Positions 35,947 through 45,630 of a stretch of DNA of 64,000 nt are shown here, piece after piece (positions within the stretch are counted from its first letter, which is position 1; each line of letters begins with the position of its first letter). A program made the translations under genes and the position numbers. The stretch is taken from assembly GCF_042659465.1 (NCBI RefSeq), contig NZ_JBHSSW010000013.1:11902-75901 (forward strand), written 5' to 3'. Below the pieces are notes generated by a model. It saw nothing but the letters and a program-made list of their open reading frames with translations. It was not told the origin of the DNA and made no database searches. This DNA is from Ponticaulis profundi. GTDB lineage: Bacteria; Pseudomonadota; Alphaproteobacteria; Caulobacterales; Hyphomonadaceae.

Positions 35947-37040
35947 TGATATCAGGTGCGCGTGTGCTCGAAGTCGAGAAAACAGACCTCTACCACACGC
36001 GGATCACAGAGCTGCCGAAAACGTCCCTGAAGACAGGCGAAGTCCGGCTGAGCATTGATAACTTCGCCCTAACGGCGAACAACATCACCTATGCGGTCTA
36101 TGGCGACTCCATGGGCTATTGGAAGTTCTTCCCGTCTGAAGAACATGGCTGGGGTCGCATTCCGGTCTGGGGTTTTGCGACCGTTGAGGAAAGCCTTTAC
36201 GACGATATCGATGTCGGCGAGCGCTTCTTCGGCTATTTTCCGATGGCGACAGAGCTGATCGTTCAGCCCGAGCGCAATCGCGAGGATGGTTTCAGCGACG
36301 GCAGCAATCACCGCCAGGCACTGCCCAGCATCTATAATCGATACACGCGGATCTCCTCCGATCCGAGCTATCGTGCGGACTTCGAAAACCAGCAAATGCT
36401 GTTCCGCCCGCTCTTCATGACGTCTTTCCTGATTGATGATCAGCTGGCTGAATTCGACTTTTACGGCGCGCGTCAGGTGGTTCTGTCCAGCGCCTCCAGC
36501 AAAACAGCGATGGCGCTCGCCTGGCTGTTACAGGAGCGCGATATCGACGTCATCGCCCTGACATCGCAGAACAGCCGCTCCTTCGTGCGGAACTCGCAAG
36601 CCTACAAGAAGACCGTCCTGTATGAGGACATCGAAACCGGGCTCGATATGGCGTCTTCTGTCTTTGTCGACTTTTCCGGCGCACCCGAGACGGCCCGAAA
36701 GGTTCACACACGCCTGGGCGATGACCTCAAAGCCTCCATCATGGTCGGCGCAACCAACTGGCAGGCCGGAAGCACGTCAGAGGACACCGCGCCCCTGCCC
36801 GGCCCGGAGCGCAGCTTCTTCTTCGCCCCTGATCAGGGTGACAAGCTGGTGAGCGAGATCGGGCCAGAGGAATTTTCGCGCCGTGTTGGCACCAAAATGC
36901 TCGAATTCTATGAACCGGCTTCGCGCTGGATCAAAACCGTTCGAGGCCTCGGCGATGAAGCGATCTCAGAGAGCTATGATCGCGTCCTGAGAGGAAAAGC
37001 CCTGCCAAGCGAAGGCTTTATCCTCTCCTTCAGCGTCTAA
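35943..37040 (+). CDS. DUF2855 protein (MDR-like fold)
   Basis: A 365-residue protein. KTGEVRLSIDNFALTANNITYAV near the start and VFGYFP-like residues resemble the GroES-like part of medium-chain dehydrogenases; QVVLSSASSKTAMALAWLL (about 178-196) stands where a Rossmann loop would be, without the usual GxGxxG. DUF2855 genes often accompany P450 or steroid/lipid degradation genes. It is coupled to the P450 by a four-base overlap and converges on an alpha/beta hydrolase. Confidence 0.8.
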   Translation: MMISGARVLEVEKTDLYHTRITELPKTSLKTGEVRLSIDNFALTANNITYAVYGDSMGYWKFFPSEEHGWGRIPVWGFATVEESLYDDIDVGERFFGYFPMATELIVQPERNREDGFSDGSNHRQALPSIYNRYTRISSDPSYRADFENQQMLFRPLFMTSFLIDDQLAEFDFYGARQVVLSSASSKTAMALAWLLQERDIDVIALTSQNSRSFVRNSQAYKKTVLYEDIETGLDMASSVFVDFSGAPETARKVHTRLGDDLKASIMVGATNWQAGSTSEDTAPLPGPERSFFFAPDQGDKLVSEIGPEEFSRRVGTKMLEFYEPASRWIKTVRGLGDEAISESYDRVLRGKALPSEGFILSFSV

Positions 37041-37933
37041 TTCTTGAACTGATTGGCAAAGCCGGTGACATGTTCCAGCAGGGTTGGAACCGCTCTGACC
37101 GGCATGTCATGGCCCCAGCCTTCCACCTCAACAAAGCTTGCTCCGGGGATGCGGTCCGCAACATCCTTGCCTGAAGCCGGACGGATCAGCGGATCGACCG
37201 CGCCATGCAGAACCATGGTCGGCACGTTCAGCGTGGACAGGCGCTCATGCCAGCGCGGCTGGGCCACAATCGCTGCATACTGACGCGCAGTACCGGCCGG
37301 ACGAAACGCACGGTCAAAAGCGCGGCCCGCATCCATCGCGATTTCATCATCCGTATTGCGTAAGCCATCGACCGAGCCAATCACACGGCGCGACTTGATC
37401 GCCACATCAATCACATTGCGACGCGATGGGGGATCGGGACGAGCCAGAAGCGCCTGTTGTGCTTCCGGCGTTGCAGGCGGCAGGGACAGGTCGCCGGATG
37501 TTGTCATTGTGGGTATGATCGCTTTCACCTTGTCCGGATGACGAAGCGCCAGGAGCTGCGTGATCATGCCGCCCATGCTCACACCCATCACAATGGCCGG
37601 CGTCGCTTCAAGCTCTGTGAGCAAAGCCGCCGCATCATCTGCCATATCGTCCAGAAGATAGGGCGCGAGGTCCGGCGCCGTGCCATCCTTCAGTCCAGCA
37701 ACGATCCGTGACAGATCGGGAATCCCCTTGTCGTCAAACTGATGCGACAGGCCAATATCGCGATTGTCGAATGTGATGACCCAGAAACCAGCGTCGACAA
37801 GGCCATCGACAAAGCTCTCCGGCCAGCTCGTCGATTGCTGGGAAAACCCGCTGATGAGGAGTAGTGGTGTACCGATGCGGGATCCGAATTCCTCGTATTC
37901 CAGCCCGATACCGTTTGCGGAAACATGCGCCAT
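37037..37933 (-). CDS. Alpha/beta hydrolase
   Basis: A 298-residue hydrolase. Nucleophile elbow GVSMGG (Ser about 118), oxyanion region ISGFSQQS, acid LHGAVDPLI, and histidine EGWGHDMP near 275. The overall pattern (FDNRDIGLS) is typical of the group that includes rhodomycin/haloalkane-type esterases. The 3' end overlaps DUF2855 by four bases on the opposite strand. Confidence 0.87.
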   Translation of the reverse strand: MAHVSANGIGLEYEEFGSRIGTPLLLISGFSQQSTSWPESFVDGLVDAGFWVITFDNRDIGLSHQFDDKGIPDLSRIVAGLKDGTAPDLAPYLLDDMADDAAALLTELEATPAIVMGVSMGGMITQLLALRHPDKVKAIIPTMTTSGDLSLPPATPEAQQALLARPDPPSRRNVIDVAIKSRRVIGSVDGLRNTDDEIAMDAGRAFDRAFRPAGTARQYAAIVAQPRWHERLSTLNVPTMVLHGAVDPLIRPASGKDVADRIPGASFVEVEGWGHDMPVRAVPTLLEHVTGFANQFKN

Positions 37934-37957
37934 GCATTTCCTCCCTTTTTATATGTT

Positions 37958-39247
37958 TTATGGGGAAGATTTGTATACCTGACCGCGCGCCATGACAAAG
38001 TCTACATCGAGAAGTTCTTCAACACTTTTCAGTGGGTCACCGGTTACCGCAATAATATCAGCAGACTTTCCAGCTTCGATCGTACCGATTGTGCCGCCCA
38101 GCTCGACATGATCCGCCGCAATTACCGTCGCGGCCCGAATCGCTTCTTCGGGCGTAAATCCGGCCTCGACCATATACAAAAACTCTTCGGCATTCTCACC
38201 ATGCTTGGAGACACCCGTATCCGTTCCAAAGGCGATGGTGACCCCGCCCTCACGTGCGCGGCGCAACATATCCAGCATTAGCGGGCCGATGATCTGCGCT
38301 TTCTCTCTGGACGCTTCCGGGAGCCATGGTTCTTCAATCCAGCCCGTCACCGTGATCCCGGCAATGACCGTCGGCACCAGCACGGCGTCATGTTCCTTGA
38401 AGAGCGCGATTGTTTCATCATCCAGATACGTGCCGTGTTCGATGGATTTCACACCAGCGCGCAGCGCCGCATCAATGCCATCCTTGCCATGGGCATGCGC
38501 GGTCACCTTGCGCCCCATACTGTTGGCAGCCTCGACGATGGCCTCCAGTTCATCGTCGAAGAATTGCTGAGCGAGCCCGGCTTTCGTATTGGAGAGCACC
38601 CCGCCTGTCGCCGTGATCTTGATCACGTCAGCGCCTGTTTTCACCGCTTCACGAACGGCGCGGCGGCAATCATCCGAGCCGTCACAGATTGTATCGCTTT
38701 TAAAGAGGTTCATCAGAGCTGGCGAAAAACCATTGGCATCGCCATGACCGCCGGTTGGCGAAACCGACTGCCCTGACGCCCGGATACGCGGCCCCGGCAC
38801 CTTGCCTGCAGCAATGGCATCGCGCAGAGAGAAGATCGCTTCACTGGTCGCGCCGACATCCTGAACCGTGGTAAAGCCCGCCATCAGCGTCTTTCGCGCA
38901 TTCATCGCCCCGTTAAACGCTTCATCGGCTTCTGACTCGTAGAGAATATCGACGCGAGAAGTCGGGCTGAACTCCGATGTCAGATGCACGTGCGAGTCGA
39001 TCAGTCCGGGCAGCACAAAGGCTGATCTCAGATCAATGATCGCTCCCTCGCCTTCCGGAGACAGAAAACCATCCTCAACCGAGAGGATTTTTCCATCTTC
39101 GACAATGATCGTTTTTTCGCTCTGATACCCTTCGCCCGGAACCGCGAGCAGCTGACCTGCCTGAATATAGACCGTCTCAGCAGACGCAGCACTGGTCAGC
39201 AGAAGTGATGTGAAAGCGGCGAATGCGCCGGATAGGTGTCTGAACAT
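37958..39247 (-). CDS. Secreted amidohydrolase (imidazolonepropionase/prolidase-like)
   Basis: A 429-residue protein with a signal peptide (LLLTSAASA, cleavage near residue 23) and a metal-dependent amidohydrolase barrel: DSHVHLTSEF (metal His pair), DVIKITATGGVL with a carbamylatable Lys, VTAHAHGKDGIDAAL, IEHGTYLD and FGTDTG. Related enzymes cleave N-acyl or arginine/lysine-proline dipeptides. It ends beside the hydrolase gene and could belong to the same operon. Confidence 0.87.
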   Translation of the reverse strand: MFRHLSGAFAAFTSLLLTSAASAETVYIQAGQLLAVPGEGYQSEKTIIVEDGKILSVEDGFLSPEGEGAIIDLRSAFVLPGLIDSHVHLTSEFSPTSRVDILYESEADEAFNGAMNARKTLMAGFTTVQDVGATSEAIFSLRDAIAAGKVPGPRIRASGQSVSPTGGHGDANGFSPALMNLFKSDTICDGSDDCRRAVREAVKTGADVIKITATGGVLSNTKAGLAQQFFDDELEAIVEAANSMGRKVTAHAHGKDGIDAALRAGVKSIEHGTYLDDETIALFKEHDAVLVPTVIAGITVTGWIEEPWLPEASREKAQIIGPLMLDMLRRAREGGVTIAFGTDTGVSKHGENAEEFLYMVEAGFTPEEAIRAATVIAADHVELGGTIGTIEAGKSADIIAVTGDPLKSVEELLDVDFVMARGQVYKSSP

Positions 39248-39350
39248 GAAGCCCCCCGATTGTCCTGGTGGGCTTCACGTTTGTTTCGGCCCGCTATGAG
39301 TAGCAGACTACATGCTTTGAAAGAGCTGTCAGCCCCAACAGAGCCCTGTT

Positions 39351-39875
39351 CTAGCTCGTCTTCACCTCGAGCGCGCCGAGATAATCCCGCTTGCCAACAG
39401 GAACACCTTTCATGCGCAGAATGTCATAGGTCGTCGTGGCATGAAAATGGAAGTTCGGTACCGAAAACGACATCAGAAACCCGGTTGCCGTGAAGGGAAT
39501 TTTCATCTCGCCCAGGGTGAAGATGACATCATTGCCCTCGCACGCATTCACGTCATCTGGCGTCAGGGCGGAAAGCTCCTCAACCGTTTTCTTCACCAGC
39601 GCTTCAAGAGACGCATAATCGGTCTTTTCCATCGCACCGGGGATCCCGAACTGACCGGACTTGATCGCATCAATCGCCTCAATGGAGTGGTGACGGATCG
39701 AGTTGATCTGAAAGGAAAATGGCAGCATGTCGCCGCAAAGACGCTCGTCCGGAATGCTTTCCACATCCAGAGCATGTTCCTTGTAGTATTCGCGCCCTTT
39801 CGCGAGCACACCCGAAATCGCATTCAGCGTACGGATATAGCCTGGGACCGTTGCATCAAACAGTGAAAATGACAT
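39351..39875 (-). CDS. DUF1993 protein
   Basis: A 174-residue protein with the DUF1993 start (SLFDATVPGYIRTLNAISGVL) and PNFHFHATTTYDILR near the end; histidines are arranged as in the DinB-like metal-binding four-helix fold. Function unknown. The ATG at 39875 is preceded by GGAGGGG; the frame is open a little further but without a site. Confidence 0.85.
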   Translation of the reverse strand: MSFSLFDATVPGYIRTLNAISGVLAKGREYYKEHALDVESIPDERLCGDMLPFSFQINSIRHHSIEAIDAIKSGQFGIPGAMEKTDYASLEALVKKTVEELSALTPDDVNACEGNDVIFTLGEMKIPFTATGFLMSFSVPNFHFHATTTYDILRMKGVPVGKRDYLGALEVKTS

Positions 39876-39958
39876 GGGAAACCCCTCCTCTAATGGCCGG
39901 ATCATGCACCTGTCCGACCATCAGGAAAAGCCGTTTTCGTATGTTTTCGACCATTAGA

Positions 39959-40888
39959 TCAGGCGTTTAACTCGGCCTCGTAATTTGGATAGGAAGCTTT
40001 CAGGACAGCATGGTTGAGCACCATTTCTGCCTTCAGCGTCTTGCCTGTCGCATCAAAGACCTGGCTCTTCGTCCAATAGCTTTCCGTGCGGCGGCTATCC
40101 GAAATCGCCACGATCTCCCGTCGGATGAGATATGTCTCTCCGACAAAAAGCGGTCCGTCGACATAGCGGATTTCAAGGTCGGCAAAGAGGCCGATCGCCG
40201 GGTGCTTGACCGGAAACTTCGCTTCGCGCGCAGTGTACTCGACCAGAACCGAAATCATTTCTGTCGGAATGATCGCACGGCCCCACGGAGACGCAGAATC
40301 ATCCTTGAACCACGGTGTGCTCTCGGTGATTTTCGACAGTTTCTGATTCAGCGTAAATGGGTAGAGGTCTCCCATATGCTGATCAGGTTTCATGGTCACG
40401 ATTTCGTCCTTGGCGCCGGTCATCCCGACAGACATGTTCTCAAGGATAACCAGCTTTCCGGGCTCGCGGAGCAAAGCGCGGCGCTCATCGAGCAAGGTCG
40501 GACCAGCGCCAAGACTGACGCTCGCCTCCAGGACGGGCGTGCCGTCTGCCTTTTCCGCCCAGGCGCGCAGTCGCGTTTGGGCGTCATTCTCCGGCAATTC
40601 GACAAAGGCGCGAACCTCTTCGCCTTCGACGACCATGTTCTTGAAGTGCGAGGAAATGCAGCCCTTCTCGAACCACTCCTTGCCCCAGATCTCCACCATC
40701 AGTGGATCGAACTGCGAAAAATGCGTCGGTCCCTCAATCGGCCCGGCCTGAAAGCCAAGCTTTTCTGCTGTACCATCCTCATGGATTGATGAATGGCCGT
40801 CATAGGACTGATCTTCCAGCATTTGCGCCGGCGCACGCAATGGGCCGGAAATGACGTTTCCATCTTTGCTGATCTGAGTGTCGAACAT
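39959..40888 (-). CDS. Hot-dog fold protein, MaoC/thioesterase-like (tentative)
   Basis: A 309-residue protein that looks like two hot-dog halves: GFQAGPIEGPTHFSQF near 50-65 in the first and KHPAIGLFADLEIRYVDGPLFVG in the second. Similar proteins are annotated as acyl-CoA dehydratases or unknown. ATG at 40888 has GGGAGG 7 bases before; upstream open frame ignored. It is in a stretch of lipid/xenobiotic-type genes, which fits acyl-CoA chemistry. Confidence 0.6.
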   Translation of the reverse strand: MFDTQISKDGNVISGPLRAPAQMLEDQSYDGHSSIHEDGTAEKLGFQAGPIEGPTHFSQFDPLMVEIWGKEWFEKGCISSHFKNMVVEGEEVRAFVELPENDAQTRLRAWAEKADGTPVLEASVSLGAGPTLLDERRALLREPGKLVILENMSVGMTGAKDEIVTMKPDQHMGDLYPFTLNQKLSKITESTPWFKDDSASPWGRAIIPTEMISVLVEYTAREAKFPVKHPAIGLFADLEIRYVDGPLFVGETYLIRREIVAISDSRRTESYWTKSQVFDATGKTLKAEMVLNHAVLKASYPNYEAELNA

Positions 40889-41066
40889 GATGTCCTCCCT
40901 GGCATCTATATAGTTGACTACACTCATATTGGATGCGCGACGTAGGGGCAAGCAGGCTTGGCAAACATGTTGGCCGCCCATAACCGGAAACAGCAGGTCA
41001 TTTCGACAGGTTCAGAAATGTTTTCCGGGCTCAGCAACGAAATCTCACAGATGACGTTCTGTCTTC

Positions 41067-41873
41067 ATGTCATTTCATAAAATCCGGGAAATCCTGTTTG
41101 AATCAGCCGGGCGTGCGGGGCTGATCGCACGCGCGCTCGTCTATGTGATGGTCGCGATCCTTCTGGTGACGGCCGCTCTGTCACCCGGATCTGCCGATGA
41201 AGGCTACTCACCCGGAGACACATTCCGCAATCTGGAAACAGATCAGATCGGCCGGTTGATCCTCTGCGCCATCTGTATTGGTCTCGTCCTGTATGCGCTC
41301 TGGCGCGTCATTCAGGCAGGCTTTGATACCTCGTCAAAAGGCAATGATGTGATGGGGGTTCTGGCACGCCTTGGGATGCTGAGTTCCGGTGTCAGCTATT
41401 TTCTAGTTGGCATCGCCGCAGGGCTCACAATGTTCGGACGAAACGAGGAAAACGGCGGCGGCGGCACGACGGAGCAGTTTGCAAGCTGGCTTCTCGGCCA
41501 CCCGTTCGGCACATATCTGCTCGCTGGCTTCGGACTGATTGTCTTTGGTATTGGCATTGCTCAAATCTGGCGCGGCGTCACCAGACGCTGGGTCTCTGGC
41601 ATCAATATACCCTCTGGCGCCCGCGTCTCATGTCTTGCCATCGACACCGCCGTCGCCGGGCGCGGCATCCTTATCCTGCTGATCGGCGTATTTCTGATGT
41701 GGGCGGGGTTCGTCGGCGAAGCAGATGAGGCCAAGGGCATGGCCAGTCTTCTGGGATGGATACGCGACCAGTTTTTCGGCCTCTGGCTCTATCTCGCCAG
41801 TGCCTTCTTCATCGGTATCTACGGATATTACTCCCTCATTCAGGCGCGCTATCTGCGCATAGACTTTGACTAA
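41067..41873 (+). CDS. DUF1206 membrane protein
   Basis: A 268-residue protein with six hydrophobic helices arranged as three repeats, each beginning with a G-x-x-x-R/S-G/A-hydrophobic pattern: GRAGLIARALVYV, ARLGMLSSGVSYFL and DTAVAGRGILILL. That triple repeat defines DUF1206. Function unknown. Very close to the topoisomerase gene. Confidence 0.85.
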   Translation: MSFHKIREILFESAGRAGLIARALVYVMVAILLVTAALSPGSADEGYSPGDTFRNLETDQIGRLILCAICIGLVLYALWRVIQAGFDTSSKGNDVMGVLARLGMLSSGVSYFLVGIAAGLTMFGRNEENGGGGTTEQFASWLLGHPFGTYLLAGFGLIVFGIGIAQIWRGVTRRWVSGINIPSGARVSCLAIDTAVAGRGILILLIGVFLMWAGFVGEADEAKGMASLLGWIRDQFFGLWLYLASAFFIGIYGYYSLIQARYLRIDFD

Positions 41874-41877
41874 AGGC

Positions 41878-42870
41878 ATGCTGAAAGAGACCCCCACACT
41901 TCAGACGGTCACACCTCAGTCCATCGGGCTGAGCAAGGCAGCGACCACGGCTCCCGGCTGGTCACGGCGCAAATGCGGAAAAGGCTGGACGTTTTTCGAC
42001 GCCAGCGGAGAACGCTTGCAGGGCAAGGCCCGCCAACGCTGTCTGGAGCTTGCAATCCCGCCTGCCTGGCAGGATGTCTGGATCGCGCCCTCCGCCAAAG
42101 CGCACATCCAGGTTCTCGGCACGGATGAAGCCGGGCGGCGCCAATACATCTATCACCCGATCTGGCTGGAACGGCGCAATCTGGCAAAATTTGAATCCCT
42201 GATCGCATTTGCCGATTGCCTGCCGCGCATACGAAAGCGGGTCCGCACCATGCTCCAGGCGCCGCAAACCCAGCACGATCTCGCGGTGGCATCTGTGATT
42301 TCCCTGCTTGATGAAGGCAGCCTGCGCCTAGGTTCCCCCGAACACCGCAAGCGCACCGGCGCGATCGGAGCGACCACGCTGATGAGCAAGCATATCACGC
42401 TATGCTCTGACCATCTGGAGCTGGACTATCCCGGCAAAGGCGGAAAAATGCGTCATGTCGAAGTCGAGGACGAAGACCTGACATCTGCCATGCAGACCTT
42501 ACTGGCTGACCGCCCGCGCAATGTCTTTCGACAGGAAGAGATCCGGGTGTCGCCGGATACCATCAACTCCGTTCTGAAAGACATGACCGGCACGCGCTTT
42601 ACCGCGAAGCATTTTCGCACCTGGAATGGAAGTGTGGCGGCCAGCGAATGGCTGCATCGCCATCCCGATCAGGCCAGCATCAAGGCCATCAGCGAAGCGG
42701 CAGCAGATGAACTCGGAAATACGCCCGCAATCTCCCGGTCATCATATATCCATCCCAGGATCATTGAATCAGCTTCAAACCCGCCCGATTTCGAATGTGC
42801 CGGGCCAACACGGCTGAGAGCCTCAGAGCGACGCTGTTACTGGCTAATCACCGAATACGCAGACGTCTAG
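41878..42870 (+). CDS. DNA topoisomerase IB (poxvirus type)
   Basis: A 330-residue enzyme that relaxes supercoils through a 3'-phosphotyrosine. Seen: N-terminal RRKCGKGWTFFDASGERL and PPAWQDVWI, RRQYIYHP, catalytic region HRKRTGAIGATTL, FTAKHFRTWNG, and the tyrosine Tyr290 in SRSSYIHPRI. Length and order match bacterial topo IB of the poxvirus type. It starts only 4 bases after DUF1206 (AAAGGC before ATG) and converges with mtgA, overlapping by 27 bases. Such genes are scattered in bacteria and may be transferred. Confidence 0.9.
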   Translation: MLKETPTLQTVTPQSIGLSKAATTAPGWSRRKCGKGWTFFDASGERLQGKARQRCLELAIPPAWQDVWIAPSAKAHIQVLGTDEAGRRQYIYHPIWLERRNLAKFESLIAFADCLPRIRKRVRTMLQAPQTQHDLAVASVISLLDEGSLRLGSPEHRKRTGAIGATTLMSKHITLCSDHLELDYPGKGGKMRHVEVEDEDLTSAMQTLLADRPRNVFRQEEIRVSPDTINSVLKDMTGTRFTAKHFRTWNGSVAASEWLHRHPDQASIKAISEAAADELGNTPAISRSSYIHPRIIESASNPPDFECAGPTRLRASERRCYWLITEYADV

Positions 42871-43650
42871 TCCATCACTCTGCACCACGCGCATACGCTG
42901 CTGGATTGTGCCCGCCCTGCCAGACACATAATTGCCCGGCGGATCGACACGCCAGTTGTTGGGGCTCGGCAAAACAGCAGCGAGCAGCGCTGCCTCGCGC
43001 GTTGATAGCTCGCTAGCAGGCTTGCCAAAACGGATCTGGGCCGCAGCCTCCGCGCCGTAAATCCCATCGCCCCATTCAGCAACATTCAGATAATGCGTCA
43101 TGATACGACGCTTCGACCAGATCGTCTCCGTCACCAGCGTCATCCACGCCTCACCTGCCTTGCGGACATAACCCCCACCATTCCAGAAGAAGATATTCTT
43201 CGCCGTCTGCTGTGAAATCGTGGAGCCGCCACGGCGCTTACCGCCCTGCTGATTGTTCTCGAAAGCCTTCTGCACGGCGGCAAAGTCGATGCCGTAATGG
43301 CTGCAGAACTTTGAGTCTTCTGCTGCGATCACCGCGCGCACCAGATTGGGAGAGATATCGCGCAGGGGCACAATATCGCGGCGCACATCAGCGCCAACGA
43401 TCCGACTGCCAATCATGTTGAGTGTGGTTGGCGCAGGCAGCAGCGCCAGCATCAGCGCATAGACATGAAAGGCCAGAAAGCACCCGGCAAGACCAATCCC
43501 GATACGCGCGCCCCAATACCGCAGCGACTTGCGGTCTGCGCGCTTCTCACCCTCTGGCGGATCAAAATGCGGACGGGGCTCTTTCGGCGCACGAGACGGT
43601 TTTCCACTGATGAGATCGTCGGGAACATGATTGGCCGTCGGGTCTGTCAT
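42844..43650 (-). CDS. mtgA: Monofunctional peptidoglycan glycosyltransferase
   Basis: A 268-residue enzyme: proline-rich cytoplasmic start, one membrane anchor (about 55-75) and a GT51 domain with AAEDSKFCSHYGID (catalytic Glu), GGSTISQQTAKN and RRIMTHYLNVAEWG. It polymerises lipid II. Start chosen at the ATG 43650; the frame is open to 43707. Confidence 0.92.
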   Translation of the reverse strand: MTDPTANHVPDDLISGKPSRAPKEPRPHFDPPEGEKRADRKSLRYWGARIGIGLAGCFLAFHVYALMLALLPAPTTLNMIGSRIVGADVRRDIVPLRDISPNLVRAVIAAEDSKFCSHYGIDFAAVQKAFENNQQGGKRRGGSTISQQTAKNIFFWNGGGYVRKAGEAWMTLVTETIWSKRRIMTHYLNVAEWGDGIYGAEAAAQIRFGKPASELSTREAALLAAVLPSPNNWRVDPPGNYVSGRAGTIQQRMRVVQSDGLDVCVFGD

Positions 43651-43761
43651 CCGTGTCCTGGTCTGCTGGCAAGAAACCACCCCATGTGGTTTTGCGCCTT
43701 TAGTCAAAAAACTGTGGCGTCAGTAAGACGCATAACACCTGCCGCCCGTTCCCGGCGCATG

Positions 43762-43786
43762 AAAAAAGGCGGACCATTGGCCCGCC
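43762..43786 (-). terminator. Intrinsic terminator
   Basis: Reading on the minus strand, GGCGGGCC, loop AAT, GGTCCGCC, then six T. It lies 27 bases after the stop of the APH-like gene and has all features of a rho-independent terminator. Confidence 0.85.
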
Positions 43787-43812
43787 TCATTTCCTGAGCA
43801 TGTCGCGCTCGT

Positions 43813-44901
43813 TTAAGCAGGCATGCCGGCCTTCTTGGCCTGATCATAAGCGAAGTTCGCCAGCAGAGGCACACGTGCTTCCATGGCCGTCGCATTCGCG
43901 TTTGACGCGGTTCCGTCGCGCACACGGCCCACAATGCCCTGACAAATCGCAGCAAGGCGGAAGGCATTATACGCAAAGTAATAGCTGACTTCCGGCAAGG
44001 AGCTCAGACCACGGCGCTTGCAGTACATGTCGATGTATTCCTCCATGGTCGGAATGCCATAGGCTTCCAGATCAGGAATATCGACAATCGCGCCACGCCC
44101 GTCAGATGACGGCATCACCCAGTTCATCAGGTGATAGGTGAAGTCGGCCAGCGGATCGCCAAGCGTTGAAAGCTCCCAGTCCAGAACCGCAATCACTTTC
44201 GGCTCTGTCGGATGCAGGATCATGTTGTCGAGACGATAGTCGCCATGCACGATCGTTGTGGTTTCACCCGGCGGAATGTTCTCCGGCAGCCACTCGATCA
44301 GCTTGTTCATCTCGGTGATCGTCTTGGTTTCAGACGCCGTGTACTGCTTGGTCCAGCGGTGGATCTGGCGCGCAACATAGTCGCCTTCCTTACCAAAGCC
44401 CTCGAGACCCGCCTTCTTCCAATCGACATTGTGAAGGTCGGCAAAGGTGTTCACCTTCGCTTCGTAAATGGCGCGGCGCTCGGCTGGCTCATAATCCGGC
44501 AGGGTCCCATCCCAAAGAATGCGGCCTTCCACATGGTCCATGACATAGAACATGGTGCCGACCACATCTGTGTCTTCGCAAAGCGCATAAGGACGCGCGA
44601 CCGGATAACCGAGCGGATAAAGCGCATCGATCACGCGGAACTCACGATCGACAGCATGCGCAGACGGCAGGAGTTTTCCCGGCGGCTTGCGGCGCATGAC
44701 ATACGCTTTTTTCGGTGTGATGAGCTTGAATGTCGGGTTGGACTGACCGCCCTTGAACTGGCGCACATCCATCGGGCCTTCAAAGCCTTCGACATTCTCT
44801 GTCATCCACTGAAAGAGATTTTCTTCATTGAACTTGTGTGAATCAGCGACTTCCTTCGTACCGCTGAACATTTCCTGCGCTGACGCACCATGCACGGACA
44901 T
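43813..44901 (-). CDS. Phosphotransferase (APH/ACAD10-like kinase fold)
   Basis: A 362-residue protein. FKGGQSNPTFKLIT is the nucleotide loop, YVMRRKPPG holds the lysine or equivalent, IVHGDYRLDNMIL (about 222-234) is the catalytic loop, and VLDWELSTLGDPLADF (about 243-258) the metal-binding Asp. This group is often found with acyl-CoA dehydrogenases and may phosphorylate hydroxyacyl-CoAs. It ends at a good terminator. Confidence 0.88.
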   Translation of the reverse strand: MSVHGASAQEMFSGTKEVADSHKFNEENLFQWMTENVEGFEGPMDVRQFKGGQSNPTFKLITPKKAYVMRRKPPGKLLPSAHAVDREFRVIDALYPLGYPVARPYALCEDTDVVGTMFYVMDHVEGRILWDGTLPDYEPAERRAIYEAKVNTFADLHNVDWKKAGLEGFGKEGDYVARQIHRWTKQYTASETKTITEMNKLIEWLPENIPPGETTTIVHGDYRLDNMILHPTEPKVIAVLDWELSTLGDPLADFTYHLMNWVMPSSDGRGAIVDIPDLEAYGIPTMEEYIDMYCKRRGLSSLPEVSYYFAYNAFRLAAICQGIVGRVRDGTASNANATAMEARVPLLANFAYDQAKKAGMPA

Positions 44902-45070
44902 GCGACCGCCTCCCTCTGACTTGTCGTTTTCGCGACGAACTTAACGCCGTTTGTGCGGAGTGCAATGTTGACGTTGCGTCTATAGCAATTGCGCAAAAAG
45001 CCTAACGCTGAGGGAGCTTTTCTTAACCTTCTCACCATAAAGTGGAAAACATGTTGATTAGGGGTGCGTT

Positions 45071-45616
45071 ATGAAGGGTCTCGTCTTTACGGAACTTCTG
45101 TCCATGGCCGATGAGCATGTCGGCGAAGACGGTGTAGACCAGGTTCTCAGCGGGTGTCCGCTGTCATCCGGCGGCGCCTATACGGCCGTTGGCAATTATC
45201 CCAGCGAAGAACTCACCACGCTGGTTGGTGCCTTCAGCGATGCGACGCAACTCGATATCGGCCAGTACCAACGCATGTTCGGGCGATGGATGTTCGGAAC
45301 CTTCCTCGATAGCTATCCGCACTTCTTCGAGAACAAGGCGACCGCTTTCGACATGCTGGACTCCGTCGAAGAAGAAGTTCATGTCGACGTTCGCAAGCTC
45401 TATCCGGATGCCGAACTGCCTGTGTTCAAAACCGAACATCTCGACGCGAAAAAAATGGTGTTCATCTACACATCGCCGCGCGGGCTGGTCGATTTCTGCC
45501 ACGGCCTGATCCAGGCCTGCCTCGACCATTATGGGGAAACGGCTGACATCCAGGTTGAGGTGTCCCGCTCAGACAAGCTCACCACCGCCCGCTTCGACAT
45601 CACCCGGCTCAGCTAA
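45071..45616 (+). CDS. H-NOX (heme NO/O2-binding) protein, copy 1
   Basis: A 181-residue heme sensor domain protein. It starts MKGLVFTELL, has the proximal heme ligand His104 in EEVHVDVRKLYPDAELP, and the YxSxR motif YTSPR (133-137) that holds the heme propionates. H-NOX proteins bind nitric oxide and usually control a histidine kinase or diguanylate cyclase encoded next to them. Here the next gene, 14 bases downstream, is only the DHp part of a kinase. The whole arrangement is repeated about 1.2 kb on. Confidence 0.92.
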   Translation: MKGLVFTELLSMADEHVGEDGVDQVLSGCPLSSGGAYTAVGNYPSEELTTLVGAFSDATQLDIGQYQRMFGRWMFGTFLDSYPHFFENKATAFDMLDSVEEEVHVDVRKLYPDAELPVFKTEHLDAKKMVFIYTSPRGLVDFCHGLIQACLDHYGETADIQVEVSRSDKLTTARFDITRLS

Positions 45617-45630
45617 TCTGCGAAACGCCC

